From positions 6,704,589 through 6,768,588 of the forward strand of contig NZ_KN708638.1 in the NCBI RefSeq assembly GCF_000805335.1: a stretch of DNA of 64,000 nucleotides. The letters run 5' to 3'. Source of the DNA: Streptomyces sp. CT34. Its GTDB lineage: Bacteria > Actinomycetota > Actinomycetes > Streptomycetales > Streptomycetaceae. The notes under the pieces were generated by a model that had not been told where the DNA came from, ran no database searches, and was given only the letters and a program-made list of their open reading frames with translations. This document shows positions 25,018-32,986 of this stretch, in pieces. The position numbers were made by a program, and so were the translations under genes. Within the stretch, counting starts at the first letter, position 1. Every line of letters starts with the position of its first letter.

Positions 25018-26256
25018 TCAGGTTGTGCTTACGCCAGCCCAACTGCCGAAAGCCGAGAGCTCGTTGGACGGGTGAGCGTCCATGCGCAACAAGGCGGCAG
25101 TCGTCTCTCGCACTGACGGGTGGAAGCGCGTGTGATTGGGGGCGATCTTGCGGGCGCGACGAAGGTCGCTGAACGCTCCGGCCCGGTCGCCAGCCGCCAG
25201 CTTCGCGGAGGCGACATCGATGAAGTGGTGGCTTGACCGCTCCCCAACCGTGGTCGCAGGAGGGGCCCACTCTCCTCCAGATGTGGGTGCCCACTCGGTG
25301 AGTCGGGCCAGAGCTTGCTCCGTATCTCCCATATCGATCATCGCGTGCACGTCGTGAATGCGGATGTTCGTCGGACCGAATGACGTCTCGTAGGCCAGCG
25401 AGTCACGGTTCCCGGCCATCCGGGCCACGTCCTTGGCCTCCCGGAGGTACTCGTTCGCGCGGTCTGGTTTGTTCTCGCGAGCTTCCAACACTGCGAGCTT
25501 CAGCACCAGTGCGCCATCCACTGCGAGTGCGTCGTTGGTGAACGAGCGTTCTGGCTGAAGCCTCTCCAGCTCTTCCCGCAGTCCTAGGAGCTTACGGCGG
25601 GCCGACGTGTATGCCCCCTGGCGCAGCATGGCGCCGGCCACCAAGTATCCGGAGGTGACCTGCATCAACGGATCGCCGGACCGCCTTGCGGCCCAATTCA
25701 CGCACCCCAAAGCGGTGTTCGACAGGTCGTGGTGCCCCAACTTATGAGCCAGCGAATTCGCTGCTCGGTAGGCGCGAGCAAGGTGCCAGAAGGCCCTGCT
25801 TTGATCCTCGACGCGCCCTCCCAGCGCCACGTGAGTCAGCTCTGTGATGATCGCTGGCAGGAGGGGGCCCATCGGCGCGTAGCGAGCGTCTCTCCGCAGG
25901 GCCGAGATCTGGTCGACCTCTGAGACGAGCACCGGGAGTGGCCTCGGGCTCATCTCCATGTCGTCGGGGCTGTCGTAACAGAGTAGGACGCGGCGCAGCT
26001 CGGGAACCACTGCATGCACACCGTCTTCAGCTTCAGGTTCGCCGTAATACGGCTGACCGGTCAGAACCTCAGGTCCGAAGTGCAGAGCCTTGGCGAGTGC
26101 CAAGATCAGCGACGGCGAGGCTTTCCGCTTACCGGACTCAAGTTTCTGTACGTAGCTTGGAGAAATCGCGACCTTCTGTGCCAGTTGTCCGGCAGACAGC
26201 TTCCGTGTCCTGCGAGCTACACGGAGACGGTCTCCTAGTGTCACGGGTTTGGTCAT
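25018..26256 (-). CDS. XRE-family helix-turn-helix regulator with helical-repeat C-terminus
   Basis: The ATG at 26256 (after a GAAGGGA-type SD) gives 412 aa. The N-terminus is a Cro/C1-type HTH (RLRVARRTRKLSAGQLAQKV, SPSYVQKLESGKRK). The long remainder is TPR-like and helical (for example AFWHLARAYRAANSLAHKLG, GAFSDLRRARKIAPNHTRFH), as in the large XRE regulators of actinobacteria that bind peptides or small ligands. It probably controls the operon downstream, and perhaps the plus-strand HTH gene, via the shared GGACA-N3-TGTCC motif. Confidence 0.88.
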   Translation of the reverse strand: MTKPVTLGDRLRVARRTRKLSAGQLAQKVAISPSYVQKLESGKRKASPSLILALAKALHFGPEVLTGQPYYGEPEAEDGVHAVVPELRRVLLCYDSPDDMEMSPRPLPVLVSEVDQISALRRDARYAPMGPLLPAIITELTHVALGGRVEDQSRAFWHLARAYRAANSLAHKLGHHDLSNTALGCVNWAARRSGDPLMQVTSGYLVAGAMLRQGAYTSARRKLLGLREELERLQPERSFTNDALAVDGALVLKLAVLEARENKPDRANEYLREAKDVARMAGNRDSLAYETSFGPTNIRIHDVHAMIDMGDTEQALARLTEWAPTSGGEWAPPATTVGERSSHHFIDVASAKLAAGDRAGAFSDLRRARKIAPNHTRFHPSVRETTAALLRMDAHPSNELSAFGSWAGVSTT

Positions 26257-26329
26257 CGGCGGATCGGTCCCTTCGCGATGAAGCACTTGGTTCAGAGTAC
26301 GGACTTGTTCCTGCCCTGCGAACGGGAGT

Positions 26330-26342
26330 GTCAAGTGTTGAC
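26330..26342. promoter_or_regulatory. Palindrome GTCAAGTGTTGAC upstream of XRE gene
   Basis: A perfect 5-bp inverted repeat with a 3-base spacer lies 74 bases upstream of the XRE start codon and includes a TTGAC element on the minus strand. It may be an autoregulatory operator or part of the XRE promoter. Confidence 0.35.
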
Positions 26343-26478
26343 GCGGTAGCCAGCCCGGCATGTCTGGTTGGAAGGGCGGCTGGCGTCGAACGCCGCGAAG
26401 CCCAGCCCATAGCTAAAGGGGTATATAGCAATAAATAGTGGCAATCTGGGCGAGGGTTGAGTGCGGTACGCACTGAGA

Positions 26479-26519
26479 TGTCAAGGGGCGTGGAGGCGAT
26501 ACCTGTGGACAGTCTGTCC
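26479..26519 (+). promoter_or_regulatory. Promoter/operator with GGACA-N3-TGTCC palindrome (plus strand)
   Basis: TGTCAAGG (26479-26486), a 15-base spacer, CCTGT and the palindrome GGACAGTCTGTCC (26507-26519) repeat the arrangement at 24971-25012 in opposite orientation. It faces the HTH gene that starts at 26740. This supports co-regulation of both transcription units, most simply by the XRE protein encoded between them. Confidence 0.6.
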
Positions 26520-26739
26520 GTGCACGTTGCTCACAGAGTGCAATCTTGCTGTTGCGTCTCGCCAAATCGAAGTGACAAGTGCCCCTCCTGCGCGGAGCCT
26601 GGTGCGGCCAAGTCGACCGCACGAGGGTCGGCAAGCTCGCCGTGCTGGCTGCTGATGCATGCAGCACAGGTGCATGCCAGCGGCCGGCACGAGTACGCCC
26701 ATGTCGGACCTGCCTCGATAGACCAAGGAGACTGCCATC

Positions 26740-27198
26740 TTGGCGTTACCGAAGGCCGATCATATGTCTACGGGAAACCCCAGGCGATGTGAACACTGCA
26801 ATTGCCTGCTGAGTCGCTATAACGAGGAGCAGTACTGTGCGGAATGCAGCCGTAGCAGTCGACCGCTGTCGCGAACTCGCCCCGGCGTACCCGCCCACGT
26901 GTGGGAGTTACCGGAAGTACGACGAGCTTTAATCCAGCGTGACTTCGGACTCATGTGTCGCCTCATCCGTCGATTCGGCGGACTTCGACAAGAAGACGTT
27001 GCGATGGCCACCGGTCTGAGTCAGGCGTTCTTGTCGTATCTCGAATCCGATACCCGCAGGCTGACCAATATCGACAGGATCATTCAACTGCTCGACGGGC
27101 TGCAAGCTCCTCCAGAGCTCACCGGGCCGATGCTACGGCCCTCCATCTGCCCGATGCAGCCAGCGTGGCTATCAACGGTCGCGGCGGAAGAAGATTGA
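26740..27198 (+). CDS. Small XRE-type regulator with N-terminal zinc ribbon
   Basis: The 152-aa product can start at TTG 26740, which has AAGGAG at a good distance, or at ATG 26764. The N-terminus carries CEHCNC and YCAEC, a four-cysteine zinc-ribbon-like knuckle. A Cro/C1-like HTH follows (RQEDVAMATGLSQAFLSYLE). Such proteins are DNA-binding regulators. It is oriented away from the XRE operon and preceded by the shared palindrome, so it is probably part of the same regulatory circuit. Confidence 0.75.
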   Translation: MALPKADHMSTGNPRRCEHCNCLLSRYNEEQYCAECSRSSRPLSRTRPGVPAHVWELPEVRRALIQRDFGLMCRLIRRFGGLRQEDVAMATGLSQAFLSYLESDTRRLTNIDRIIQLLDGLQAPPELTGPMLRPSICPMQPAWLSTVAAEED

Positions 27199-27606
27199 CA
27201 GAGGCGCGTGCCGAACTGACACTCGGGTGTCTCCCCGGCTGACATGGTGGATGTGAGGGTCTCGCCGGGGCAGTTCGCCCAGGCTCGTACCAACTGGGGT
27301 GACCAGGCGCCCAGCGGGGTCCGCTAACCAAGCTGTATTCACGACCCGTGTCTTGTCGGGGCTCGGCTACGTGTCCATGCGGACCGACGGCATCCACGCA
27401 TCAGCAGCTGTGCGTCGAGGGCCGGCCCGTATAAGCCTCGACGGGCGGGTCAACGAAAGCTGGCGTCTCTCCGACATGGCGCATTCGGGACAGCTCCTCG
27501 GAGTCGGCGGCCAGGGCCCGTCGCACGGACACGCTCACAGCGACTTCTCCCCTCCATGAGTAGGTTCTTGATTGCCACCGCTGCCGCGCGCTCCGTATCC
27601 TGCTGG
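27199..27606. other. Intergenic region with possible GNAT remnant
   Basis: No complete gene. On the minus strand, 27401-27538, a GTG-started frame reads VSVRRALAADSEELSRMR, which resembles the first strand and helix of a GNAT acetyltransferase, but it ends after 45 residues. It is at most a decayed fragment. The rest is presumably promoter and 5' leader for the AspRS gene. Confidence 0.3.
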
Positions 27607-27853
27607 GCAACGCGTTGACGGAGACGAGTAGCCCGGGATCACGCGAGCAGAGAGAGCCGCCGGCAGCTGGGAAGACGGTCTCACGCCCCGAGGCGAAGAC
27701 CCTCCTGAGTGCGGGGAGGAACGACCCCGTCTGGTGGTCCCATGCCCCGCCGGCTGGCCCCCGTCATCGGGCCCGAATGAGGCCGCCAGCGCCTGGCGGC
27801 GAAAGTGCGGTGGCACCGCGAGTTGCCCTTCTCGCCCGCACTCCCAAGGGATC
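27607..27853 (+). promoter_or_regulatory. T-box riboswitch, specifier GAC (Asp)
   Basis: The leader contains the T-box core GGTGGCACCGCGAG (27809-27822), which pairs with the acceptor end of uncharged tRNA, within a hairpin AGTGCGG...CCGCACT. Upstream is a stem I-like region sharing GCAACGCG, GACGGAG, AGTA, CCCGGG and AGAGAGCCGCC with the SerRS leader at 41690-41934. When the two leaders are aligned on GAA-NNN-CCTCC, the triplet here is GAC (27698-27700), an Asp codon. In actinobacteria T-boxes usually control translation start; uncharged tRNA-Asp would raise AspRS synthesis. Confidence 0.85.
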
Positions 27854-27883
27854 ATGACGATGTCCTACCTTTGGAGGACCGCA

Positions 27884-29194
27884 ATGATCCACAGCCGCGT
27901 ATACGTCTCTGACCTCCGAGAACACGTCGGCAGTACCGTTTCCGTCTGCGGATGGGCGAACACACTCCGTCTGCAGAGCAGGTTGCAGTTCGTCATCGTG
28001 CGGGACAGCACCGGCATGGTGCAGGTGACCCATAAACGCGACGGCGGGCTGCTGGAGGAACAGCTCGAAGCACTCACCCCCGAGTCCGCAGTCAAGATCA
28101 CGGGTCGTGTCATCGATGCCGCCCAGGTCAAACTCGGAGGACTGGAGATTGTCCCCGAAGAGGTCGAGGTCCTGAGCCTGGCAGCTACGCCGCTGCCGAT
28201 CGACGAGCACACCGGCATGGAGCAGCGGCTGGACTGGCGTTTTCTGGACGTGCGCCGCCGTCCCGCCGCCCAGATGCTGTTCGCTGTTCAGACCACCCTG
28301 GAGCAGGCGATGCGCGAGTACGCCTACGTGCAGGGCGCCACCGAGATGCACACCCCCAAGCTCATGGGCACCGCCTCGGAGTCCGGCGCGGAGGTCTTCA
28401 AGCTCGGCTACTTCGACCGATCCGCCTACCTGGCGCAGTCGCCGCAGTTCTACAAGCAGATGGCGATCTCGGCCGGTATCGAGAAGGTCTTCGAGATCGG
28501 GCCGGTCTTCCGGGCCGAGCCGTCGTTCACCTCCCGGCACGCCACCGAATTCACGGGCGTGGACGTGGAGCTGGCCTGGATCGACGGTGTCGAGGACGTG
28601 ATGGTGTTTGAGGAGCAGCTGCTCGCTCACGCCATTGGCCGGGTGGCTGACGTGCATGGTGAGGCGATCGCCGAGCAGTTCGGTGTCGAGGTCACCGTCC
28701 CCACGACGCCGTTCCCGCGGCTCACGATGGCCGAGGCGCACGAGATCCTGCGGAAGGGGGGCTGGGACCCGTCGGGGATCAAGGAGGACCTGGACCCGGA
28801 GGGCGAGCGGAGCGTCTCGGCGCACATCCAGCAGGCGACCGGCCACGAGTTCGTGTTCATCACGCACTACCCGGTGAGCATCCGGCCCTTCTACCACATG
28901 CGGCCGGCTGACGACCCGACCGTGACGCTGAGCTTCGACCTGCTGTGGAAGGGGCTGGAGGTCACCACTGGCGCGCAGCGTGAGCACCGGTACGACGTGC
29001 TGCTGAAGCAGGCCGCCGAGAAGGAGATGAGCACCGAGCCGATGCAGGACTACCTGAACGCGTTCCGGTTCGGGTGCCCGCCGCACGGCGGTCTCGGCAT
29101 GGGCCTGGGCAGGGTTCTGATGGTGATGCTGGGCCTGGACTCGATTCGCGAAGCCACGTTCCTCTTCCGCGGGCCGAACCGGCTCACGCCATAA
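27884..29194 (+). CDS. Aspartyl-tRNA synthetase, archaeal-type (possibly non-discriminating)
   Basis: The ATG at 27884 has GGAGG six bases upstream and gives 436 aa. The N-terminal OB-fold anticodon domain (VSVCGWANTLR) is followed by a class II catalytic core with motif 2 (FRAEPSFTSRHATEF, about 210) and motif 3 (GLGMGLGRVLM, about 405). It lacks the bacterial GAD insertion domain and is the short archaeal/eukaryal-type AspRS (often annotated aspartate-tRNA(Asp/Asn) ligase). It joins Asp to tRNA. A T-box whose specifier reads GAC supports Asp over Asn. It is probably accessory to a housekeeping AspRS elsewhere, so self-resistance or a tRNA-dependent pathway is possible. Confidence 0.9.
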   Translation: MIHSRVYVSDLREHVGSTVSVCGWANTLRLQSRLQFVIVRDSTGMVQVTHKRDGGLLEEQLEALTPESAVKITGRVIDAAQVKLGGLEIVPEEVEVLSLAATPLPIDEHTGMEQRLDWRFLDVRRRPAAQMLFAVQTTLEQAMREYAYVQGATEMHTPKLMGTASESGAEVFKLGYFDRSAYLAQSPQFYKQMAISAGIEKVFEIGPVFRAEPSFTSRHATEFTGVDVELAWIDGVEDVMVFEEQLLAHAIGRVADVHGEAIAEQFGVEVTVPTTPFPRLTMAEAHEILRKGGWDPSGIKEDLDPEGERSVSAHIQQATGHEFVFITHYPVSIRPFYHMRPADDPTVTLSFDLLWKGLEVTTGAQREHRYDVLLKQAAEKEMSTEPMQDYLNAFRFGCPPHGGLGMGLGRVLMVMLGLDSIREATFLFRGPNRLTP

Positions 29195-29302
29195 CCGGCT
29201 GTGAGTTGCGTCCCGCGACACGGGCTCGTGCCTCGTGTCGTGGGACGCGGCTGGCGCTAGGTGGCCGACCTGTTGGTGGGCCGAAGGGATCCCCGCAAAC
29301 CC

Positions 29303-29887
29303 TCATCCTGCGGGACGTCGACCGTACGCAGCTCTACCCAGGTGCGCAACGGAAGCGATGCCCACTACGGAGAGGCCATCGAGCGTGGTGATCGCACAGG
29401 AAGGGACACCGTTCTGCATCAACTCGACCGGCACCGCCGGGTCGCCGATCAAAGTACGCAACAGATCCACGGTGACTCCGCCATGCGTCACGAGGGCAAG
29501 AGGACCCGGCTCTCCGGTCAAGTCGACCAAGCAGGCGCGCAATCTCTCTGCGGCAGCGTTAGAGGAGTCACCGGAGGCAGGAACGAAATCCCTGTCCTTC
29601 ACCGAGGTGCCCCAGTCCGCCAGGAAGTCCCCGAGGGTTTGGGTCCCGTCCCAGCTCATCCTCTCGCGCAAGCGGGTGTCCTCTTGAATACGCAGGCCGG
29701 TGCTTGAAGCAATGAACGATGCAGTCTCGCGAGCGCGCCGCAAAGGGCTGCTGAAGACCGCGTGCACACCAACACGTTGGAGCCAATCGGCGGTGCTGGC
29801 GGCCTGTCGTCGTCCCCGCTTAGTCAGCCCTGGGTCACCGGGACGCCGTTCCTTCTCTGCGTGCTGCACCAGATAGAAGACGGTCAT
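29303..29887 (-). CDS. Histidine phosphatase family protein (phosphoglycerate mutase-like)
   Basis: The ATG at 29887 gives 194 aa. The fold shows LVQHAEKER (phospho-accepting His in an RHG-like motif, with Gln for the usual Arg), SSPLRRARETA and the second catalytic His in LVTHGG. The Gln variant is usual in SixA-like phosphohistidine phosphatases, so activity is still likely. It acts on small phosphates or phosphoproteins. It is convergent with the AspRS gene. The C-terminus runs to about 100 bases from the AspRS stop. Confidence 0.85.
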   Translation of the reverse strand: MTVFYLVQHAEKERRPGDPGLTKRGRRQAASTADWLQRVGVHAVFSSPLRRARETASFIASSTGLRIQEDTRLRERMSWDGTQTLGDFLADWGTSVKDRDFVPASGDSSNAAAERLRACLVDLTGEPGPLALVTHGGVTVDLLRTLIGDPAVPVELMQNGVPSCAITTLDGLSVVGIASVAHLGRAAYGRRPAG

Positions 29888-30403
29888 GATCACACAGTGG
29901 CCGACACGGCACGGCGGCAGCCACTGAAATACCTGCGGCACCGGGCCAACACCACCATGGTCGTCGCTCCAGGCACAGGGTCTGAGCACCGCCGACGCTT
30001 GGCGCTCGTAGCAACTAGGTCCCCTGTACGAGCAGGTATCCACCGGGCCTATGGAAGCCGGACACAGTGTCCGTCCCTCTCCAGACCCGAGATCGGATGC
30101 TGAGCCCAGCACCACCTGCCTGAATCCTTCCTGATCCCGGTATTGGTCGGGTGACCAGTCTTAGCTCTGTGTGGTGCCGGGTGCGGGGCAGGCTGAGATC
30201 CCCCGAGGGAGACGAGAACAGGACGGGTGACGGGAGGACAATGAACTGCTTTGCGCGCCAGGCGGGTTCTGCTTATCCAGTCACAGATGGAAATGGTCTC
30301 GTCTACCTGTTCGTGATCCTGCATATTGGGAAGCCGCACCAGCGACGGTCCTGCCGTTGCTCCGGCACTTTTTGAGTCAACTGCGTTGGGAGGAAGGTCA
30401 GCA
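29888..30403. other. Intergenic region between histidine phosphatase and HIT gene
   Basis: No gene is supported. Plus-strand frames such as the one starting at 30241 lack an SD and codon bias. Divergent promoters for the flanking genes must lie here. Confidence 0.4.
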
Positions 30404-30850
30404 GTGAGCATTGGGGGCTGTGTGTTCTGCGCCATCGCTCGGGGAGAGGCGGAGGCCAGTGTTGTCCATGCGGACGAGACGGTACTGGCGTTCATGGATC
30501 TCCAACCTGTGACCCAGGGACATCTCTTGGTCGTTCCCAGGTTCCACGCTGTTGGGCTGGAGGACCTGGATACCCGTACTGGAGCGAGAGTATGGGAGGT
30601 AGCACACCAACTCGGGCGGGCGCTGCGTCGCTCGGATCTTCGTTGCGAAGGCGTCAACCTGTTCCTCGCTGATGGCGAGGCGGCCTTCCAAGAAGTCTTC
30701 CACGTGCACCTTCATGTCTTCCCTCGGTTCAAGGGTGATGGATTCCGATTGGAAGCTGAGTGGCGAGTGCGTGAGCGGCATGAGCTCGATGCCGCAGCAA
30801 CAGCTGTGCGTCGAGGGCTGGCCCAGATTGGGGATAAGTCCGTATCCTGA
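30404..30850 (+). CDS. HIT-family nucleotide hydrolase/transferase
   Basis: The GTG at 30404 has GGAGGAAGG upstream and gives 148 aa. The product shows CVFCAIARGEAEAS at the N-terminus and the histidine triad HVHLHVF at about residue 100. HIT enzymes of the HINT/FHIT class act on nucleotidyl conjugates, including aminoacyl-AMP and nucleoside phosphoramidates. In a region rich in aminoacyl-tRNA synthetases, hydrolysis of aminoacyl-adenylates or adenylated by-products is an attractive but unproven role. Confidence 0.9.
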   Translation: MSIGGCVFCAIARGEAEASVVHADETVLAFMDLQPVTQGHLLVVPRFHAVGLEDLDTRTGARVWEVAHQLGRALRRSDLRCEGVNLFLADGEAAFQEVFHVHLHVFPRFKGDGFRLEAEWRVRERHELDAAATAVRRGLAQIGDKSVS

Positions 30851-31138
30851 CGAGTTGCCGCAATTTCTTGCTCTTCTGTGCTGTTGTGTGAGCTGGGCCG
30901 TAGGACTCGGTACTGGCGTTGGTGATGGCGCCATTGAAGGCGCGGGGCCTCGGCAGCCGGGCAGGCCGCGGGTCGACGGTCCCCGACGGCAGTCGAATGC
31001 TGATCCTGGATCGGCTCTCGAAACAGTGTGGATTCGTATCACGCCAGCGATATCACGCTTGTTATGTGCCTGCCATCGCGAAGAGCGGCACCCTAGTCGT
31101 CGTACGGCCTCCGAGTGAGCCGTCGCCTGAGCCGGGCA
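30851..31138. other. Intergenic region upstream of the peptide operon
   Basis: No gene is supported. Together with the following structured stretch it forms about 390 bases of upstream region for the 58-aa peptide gene. Confidence 0.35.
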
Positions 31139-31202
31139 GTCGCCCTCGCGCGGGGAGAGGACTCTCTCCCGATGCAGGGGAAGCGCCCGCCTGGTGGGCG
31201 AC
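31139..31202 (+). promoter_or_regulatory. Structured leader hairpins before the 58-aa peptide gene
   Basis: GTCGCCC (31139-31145) can pair with GGGCGAC (31196-31202). Inside is a hairpin of GGGAGAG (31153-31159) with CTCTCCC (31164-31170), loop GACT. A competing pairing of CGCCC (31184-31188) with GGGCG (31196-31200) uses the same right-hand bases. This could be a regulatory leader for the peptide operon, 35 bases upstream of its start codon. It lacks T-box sequences. Confidence 0.45.
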
Positions 31203-31236
31203 GTTCACTTCCAACAACCCAGAGGAGGGCTTGGAA

Positions 31237-31413
31237 ATGCGCACGCATGTGCCGTCCAACGAGGTCACAGCCGAAGGCTATGCGCCGATCTACCACGACA
31301 CGAGGAACCGCCTGGAGGCGGTCTTCGGCGCCCGTGACGGTCAGCACTGGCCGGATGGTGAACAGACCTGCTCCAACTGCTACAGCGTTGCCCCGGCGGT
31401 CGCAGAGAAGTAG
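31237..31413 (+). CDS. Small peptide, 58 aa, candidate RiPP-type precursor
   Basis: The ATG at 31237 has a very strong SD (GAGGAGGG, spacing 7). The peptide is 58 residues: an acidic/polar N-terminal part (MRTHVPSNEVTAEGYAPIYH) and a C-terminal part with DGEQTCSNCYS (C45 and C48), ending VAPAVAEK. It has no TM segment. It is followed by a GRDP-like gene and an Fe(II)/2-oxoglutarate hydroxylase gene, a layout seen where a hydroxylase modifies a ribosomal peptide. Nothing else shows it is a precursor. Confidence 0.6.
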   Translation: MRTHVPSNEVTAEGYAPIYHDTRNRLEAVFGARDGQHWPDGEQTCSNCYSVAPAVAEK

Positions 31414-31514
31414 CGGCACCACCGTTGTTCCACGGGCCGGCCGCAGCACGCGCTGTGCTGCGGCCGGCCCTCCCCAGCAATTCGTGCAAACCTAGATCAC
31501 GAACGGGAGTGAAG

Positions 31515-32093
31515 GTGGAAAAGAAGACACTGGTGGCCGAAGCCGGCTCGATCGTGGACAAGTGCCTCGCGGCGAAACCGGACATGGAAGATGACCTCCG
31601 CAAGCGCCTGGCACTGCTGGAGGAATACGACATGGGGTTCCTGCTGCTGGGCCTGAGCCCACGCCGGCTGCTCCGTGACGGCCGCCTCTTCGACAACGAG
31701 CAGGTCCTGCCGCTGCTGCTCTGGTTCGGACAGTGGGACAAGCATTGCCGCTACTGGACCAGCGAGGTCATGAGGCAGTGGCTGGTGTTCAACCCTTCCG
31801 CGGGCGACTTCGAAGGCGTCACGGATGAGAAGGCGATCCAATTCCGCGACTACTTCTTCGAGAAGTACGCAATCCCGCTGATCGAGGAGTTCCGGCAGTA
31901 CGTTGCCCTGACCATGCTCTTCCCCGCCGAGCACAACGCGCCGTCCGGGCCCGTCGACATGGTCTGGCACTCGTTCATGCTCAACACCGAGCAGTACGAG
32001 GACTTCAGCCGCCGTATCTGGGTCGGCGCTGAGCACGTGCCACCGGAGGTTCCGGAGGAGGACTACGCGACCATGCCGAGCCTCAAGGGCTAG
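31515..32093 (+). CDS. GRDP-like (glycine-rich-domain-containing protein-like) protein
   Basis: The GTG at 31515 follows GGGAGTGAAG and gives 192 aa. The helical protein carries VDMVWHSFMLNTEQYEDFSR, the conserved core of the GRDP-like family (vDxxWHxxxLxTxxY). The function of bacterial members is not established. It lies between the 58-aa peptide gene and a dioxygenase gene, 101 bases after the former and 2 bases before the latter, so the three likely form an operon. A partner or carrier role in peptide modification is inferred from position only. Confidence 0.65.
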   Translation: MEKKTLVAEAGSIVDKCLAAKPDMEDDLRKRLALLEEYDMGFLLLGLSPRRLLRDGRLFDNEQVLPLLLWFGQWDKHCRYWTSEVMRQWLVFNPSAGDFEGVTDEKAIQFRDYFFEKYAIPLIEEFRQYVALTMLFPAEHNAPSGPVDMVWHSFMLNTEQYEDFSRRIWVGAEHVPPEVPEEDYATMPSLKG

Positions 32094-32095
32094 CG

Positions 32096-32887
32096 TTGCA
32101 GACCTTGCCGGAGATCGATGCTGCCGCAGCCAGGTTCCACGAGGATGGATACGTGATCCTGCGATCCGTCGTCGCCAGGGACCTGGTGCGGCAGCTTCGC
32201 GATCTGATCGAACACCGATATCGGGACCCGGCCACCCACGCGGCGGGACCCGGCCTGGACCTGGTGCGGGGCGGCGTGAGCCTGATGCGCATGTTCGAGT
32301 ACCACCAGGCGTTCCGCGACATGATGACCTTGTCTCCCATCATTGACCTAGCGGAGGCGTTGCTGGGGCCCGACTGCCACGTTGTCGCACAAAACGCGTT
32401 GCGGACACCGACGGGGAAGGGCATCGTCAACTGGCACATTGACGGGGAGCTGTTCAATCCGCTGCTCGCGCATCTTCGCCACATCCCGAAGGACGCACTG
32501 CCGGTGCCGTGCTTCAGCCTCAACGCGATGGTCTTGCTCAGCGACACACCCACCGAGGAATACGGACCTACGCAGGTCGTTGCGGGAAGCCATCTCTCCG
32601 GGAGAACACCTCCCCGCAACCAGACGCTCCCCGACGGGGCCAGGGCGACGACGCTGTTCGCCCGTGCGGGGGATGTCTACCTCGTGAACAATCAGACCTG
32701 GCACCGCGGTGCACAGAACCGTTCCAGCCACACCCGCTACCTCCTGACCACCACCTACGGGCGGCGGTTCATCAGCCAGCGGTTCTACCCCTTCCTTAAT
32801 TACCGCATGCCAGAGCATGTTCTGAACGGGGCCTCAGAACGTCTACTCCGTCTCTTGGGCCAGCATGACAAGGGTCCTTTTGGCTGA
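32096..32887 (+). CDS. Phytanoyl-CoA dioxygenase (PhyH)-family Fe(II)/2OG hydroxylase
   Basis: A TTG start at 32096, with AAGGG upstream, lies 2 bases after the previous stop and gives 263 aa. The iron-binding 2-His-1-carboxylate set is present: WHIDGE (H113, D115) and a distal WHRGAQ (H203), with an Arg in SHTRYLL for 2-oxoglutarate. PhyH-type enzymes hydroxylate amino acids, fatty acyl and natural-product substrates, sometimes while carrier- or tRNA-bound. Possible substrates here are the 58-aa peptide or an aminoacyl thioester or tRNA. The enzyme class is secure; the substrate is not known. Confidence 0.85.
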   Translation: MQTLPEIDAAAARFHEDGYVILRSVVARDLVRQLRDLIEHRYRDPATHAAGPGLDLVRGGVSLMRMFEYHQAFRDMMTLSPIIDLAEALLGPDCHVVAQNALRTPTGKGIVNWHIDGELFNPLLAHLRHIPKDALPVPCFSLNAMVLLSDTPTEEYGPTQVVAGSHLSGRTPPRNQTLPDGARATTLFARAGDVYLVNNQTWHRGAQNRSSHTRYLLTTTYGRRFISQRFYPFLNYRMPEHVLNGASERLLRLLGQHDKGPFG

Positions 32888-32986
32888 AACGCGCCCGCCA
32901 GCTCCATGCCCGCTGGTGGCAGGGCGGTGTGGCGAACTTCGTAATGTGCCAGCGCCACACCGCAGTTGCCTCTAGATTGGGGACCT

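Noticed and set aside
27764..29221. Minus-strand frame opposite AspRS
   Set aside because: Shadow frame; the plus strand encodes a well-conserved AspRS.
29303..29887. Loss of catalytic Arg in the histidine phosphatase (QHAE)
   Set aside because: QHG/QHA is a normal variant of SixA-like enzymes, so it is not evidence of a dead enzyme.
27401..30830. Similar string GCTGTGCGTCGAGGGC near 27407 and in the HIT gene at about 30807
   Set aside because: Short and not extended by similarity on either side in a meaningful frame, so probably chance.
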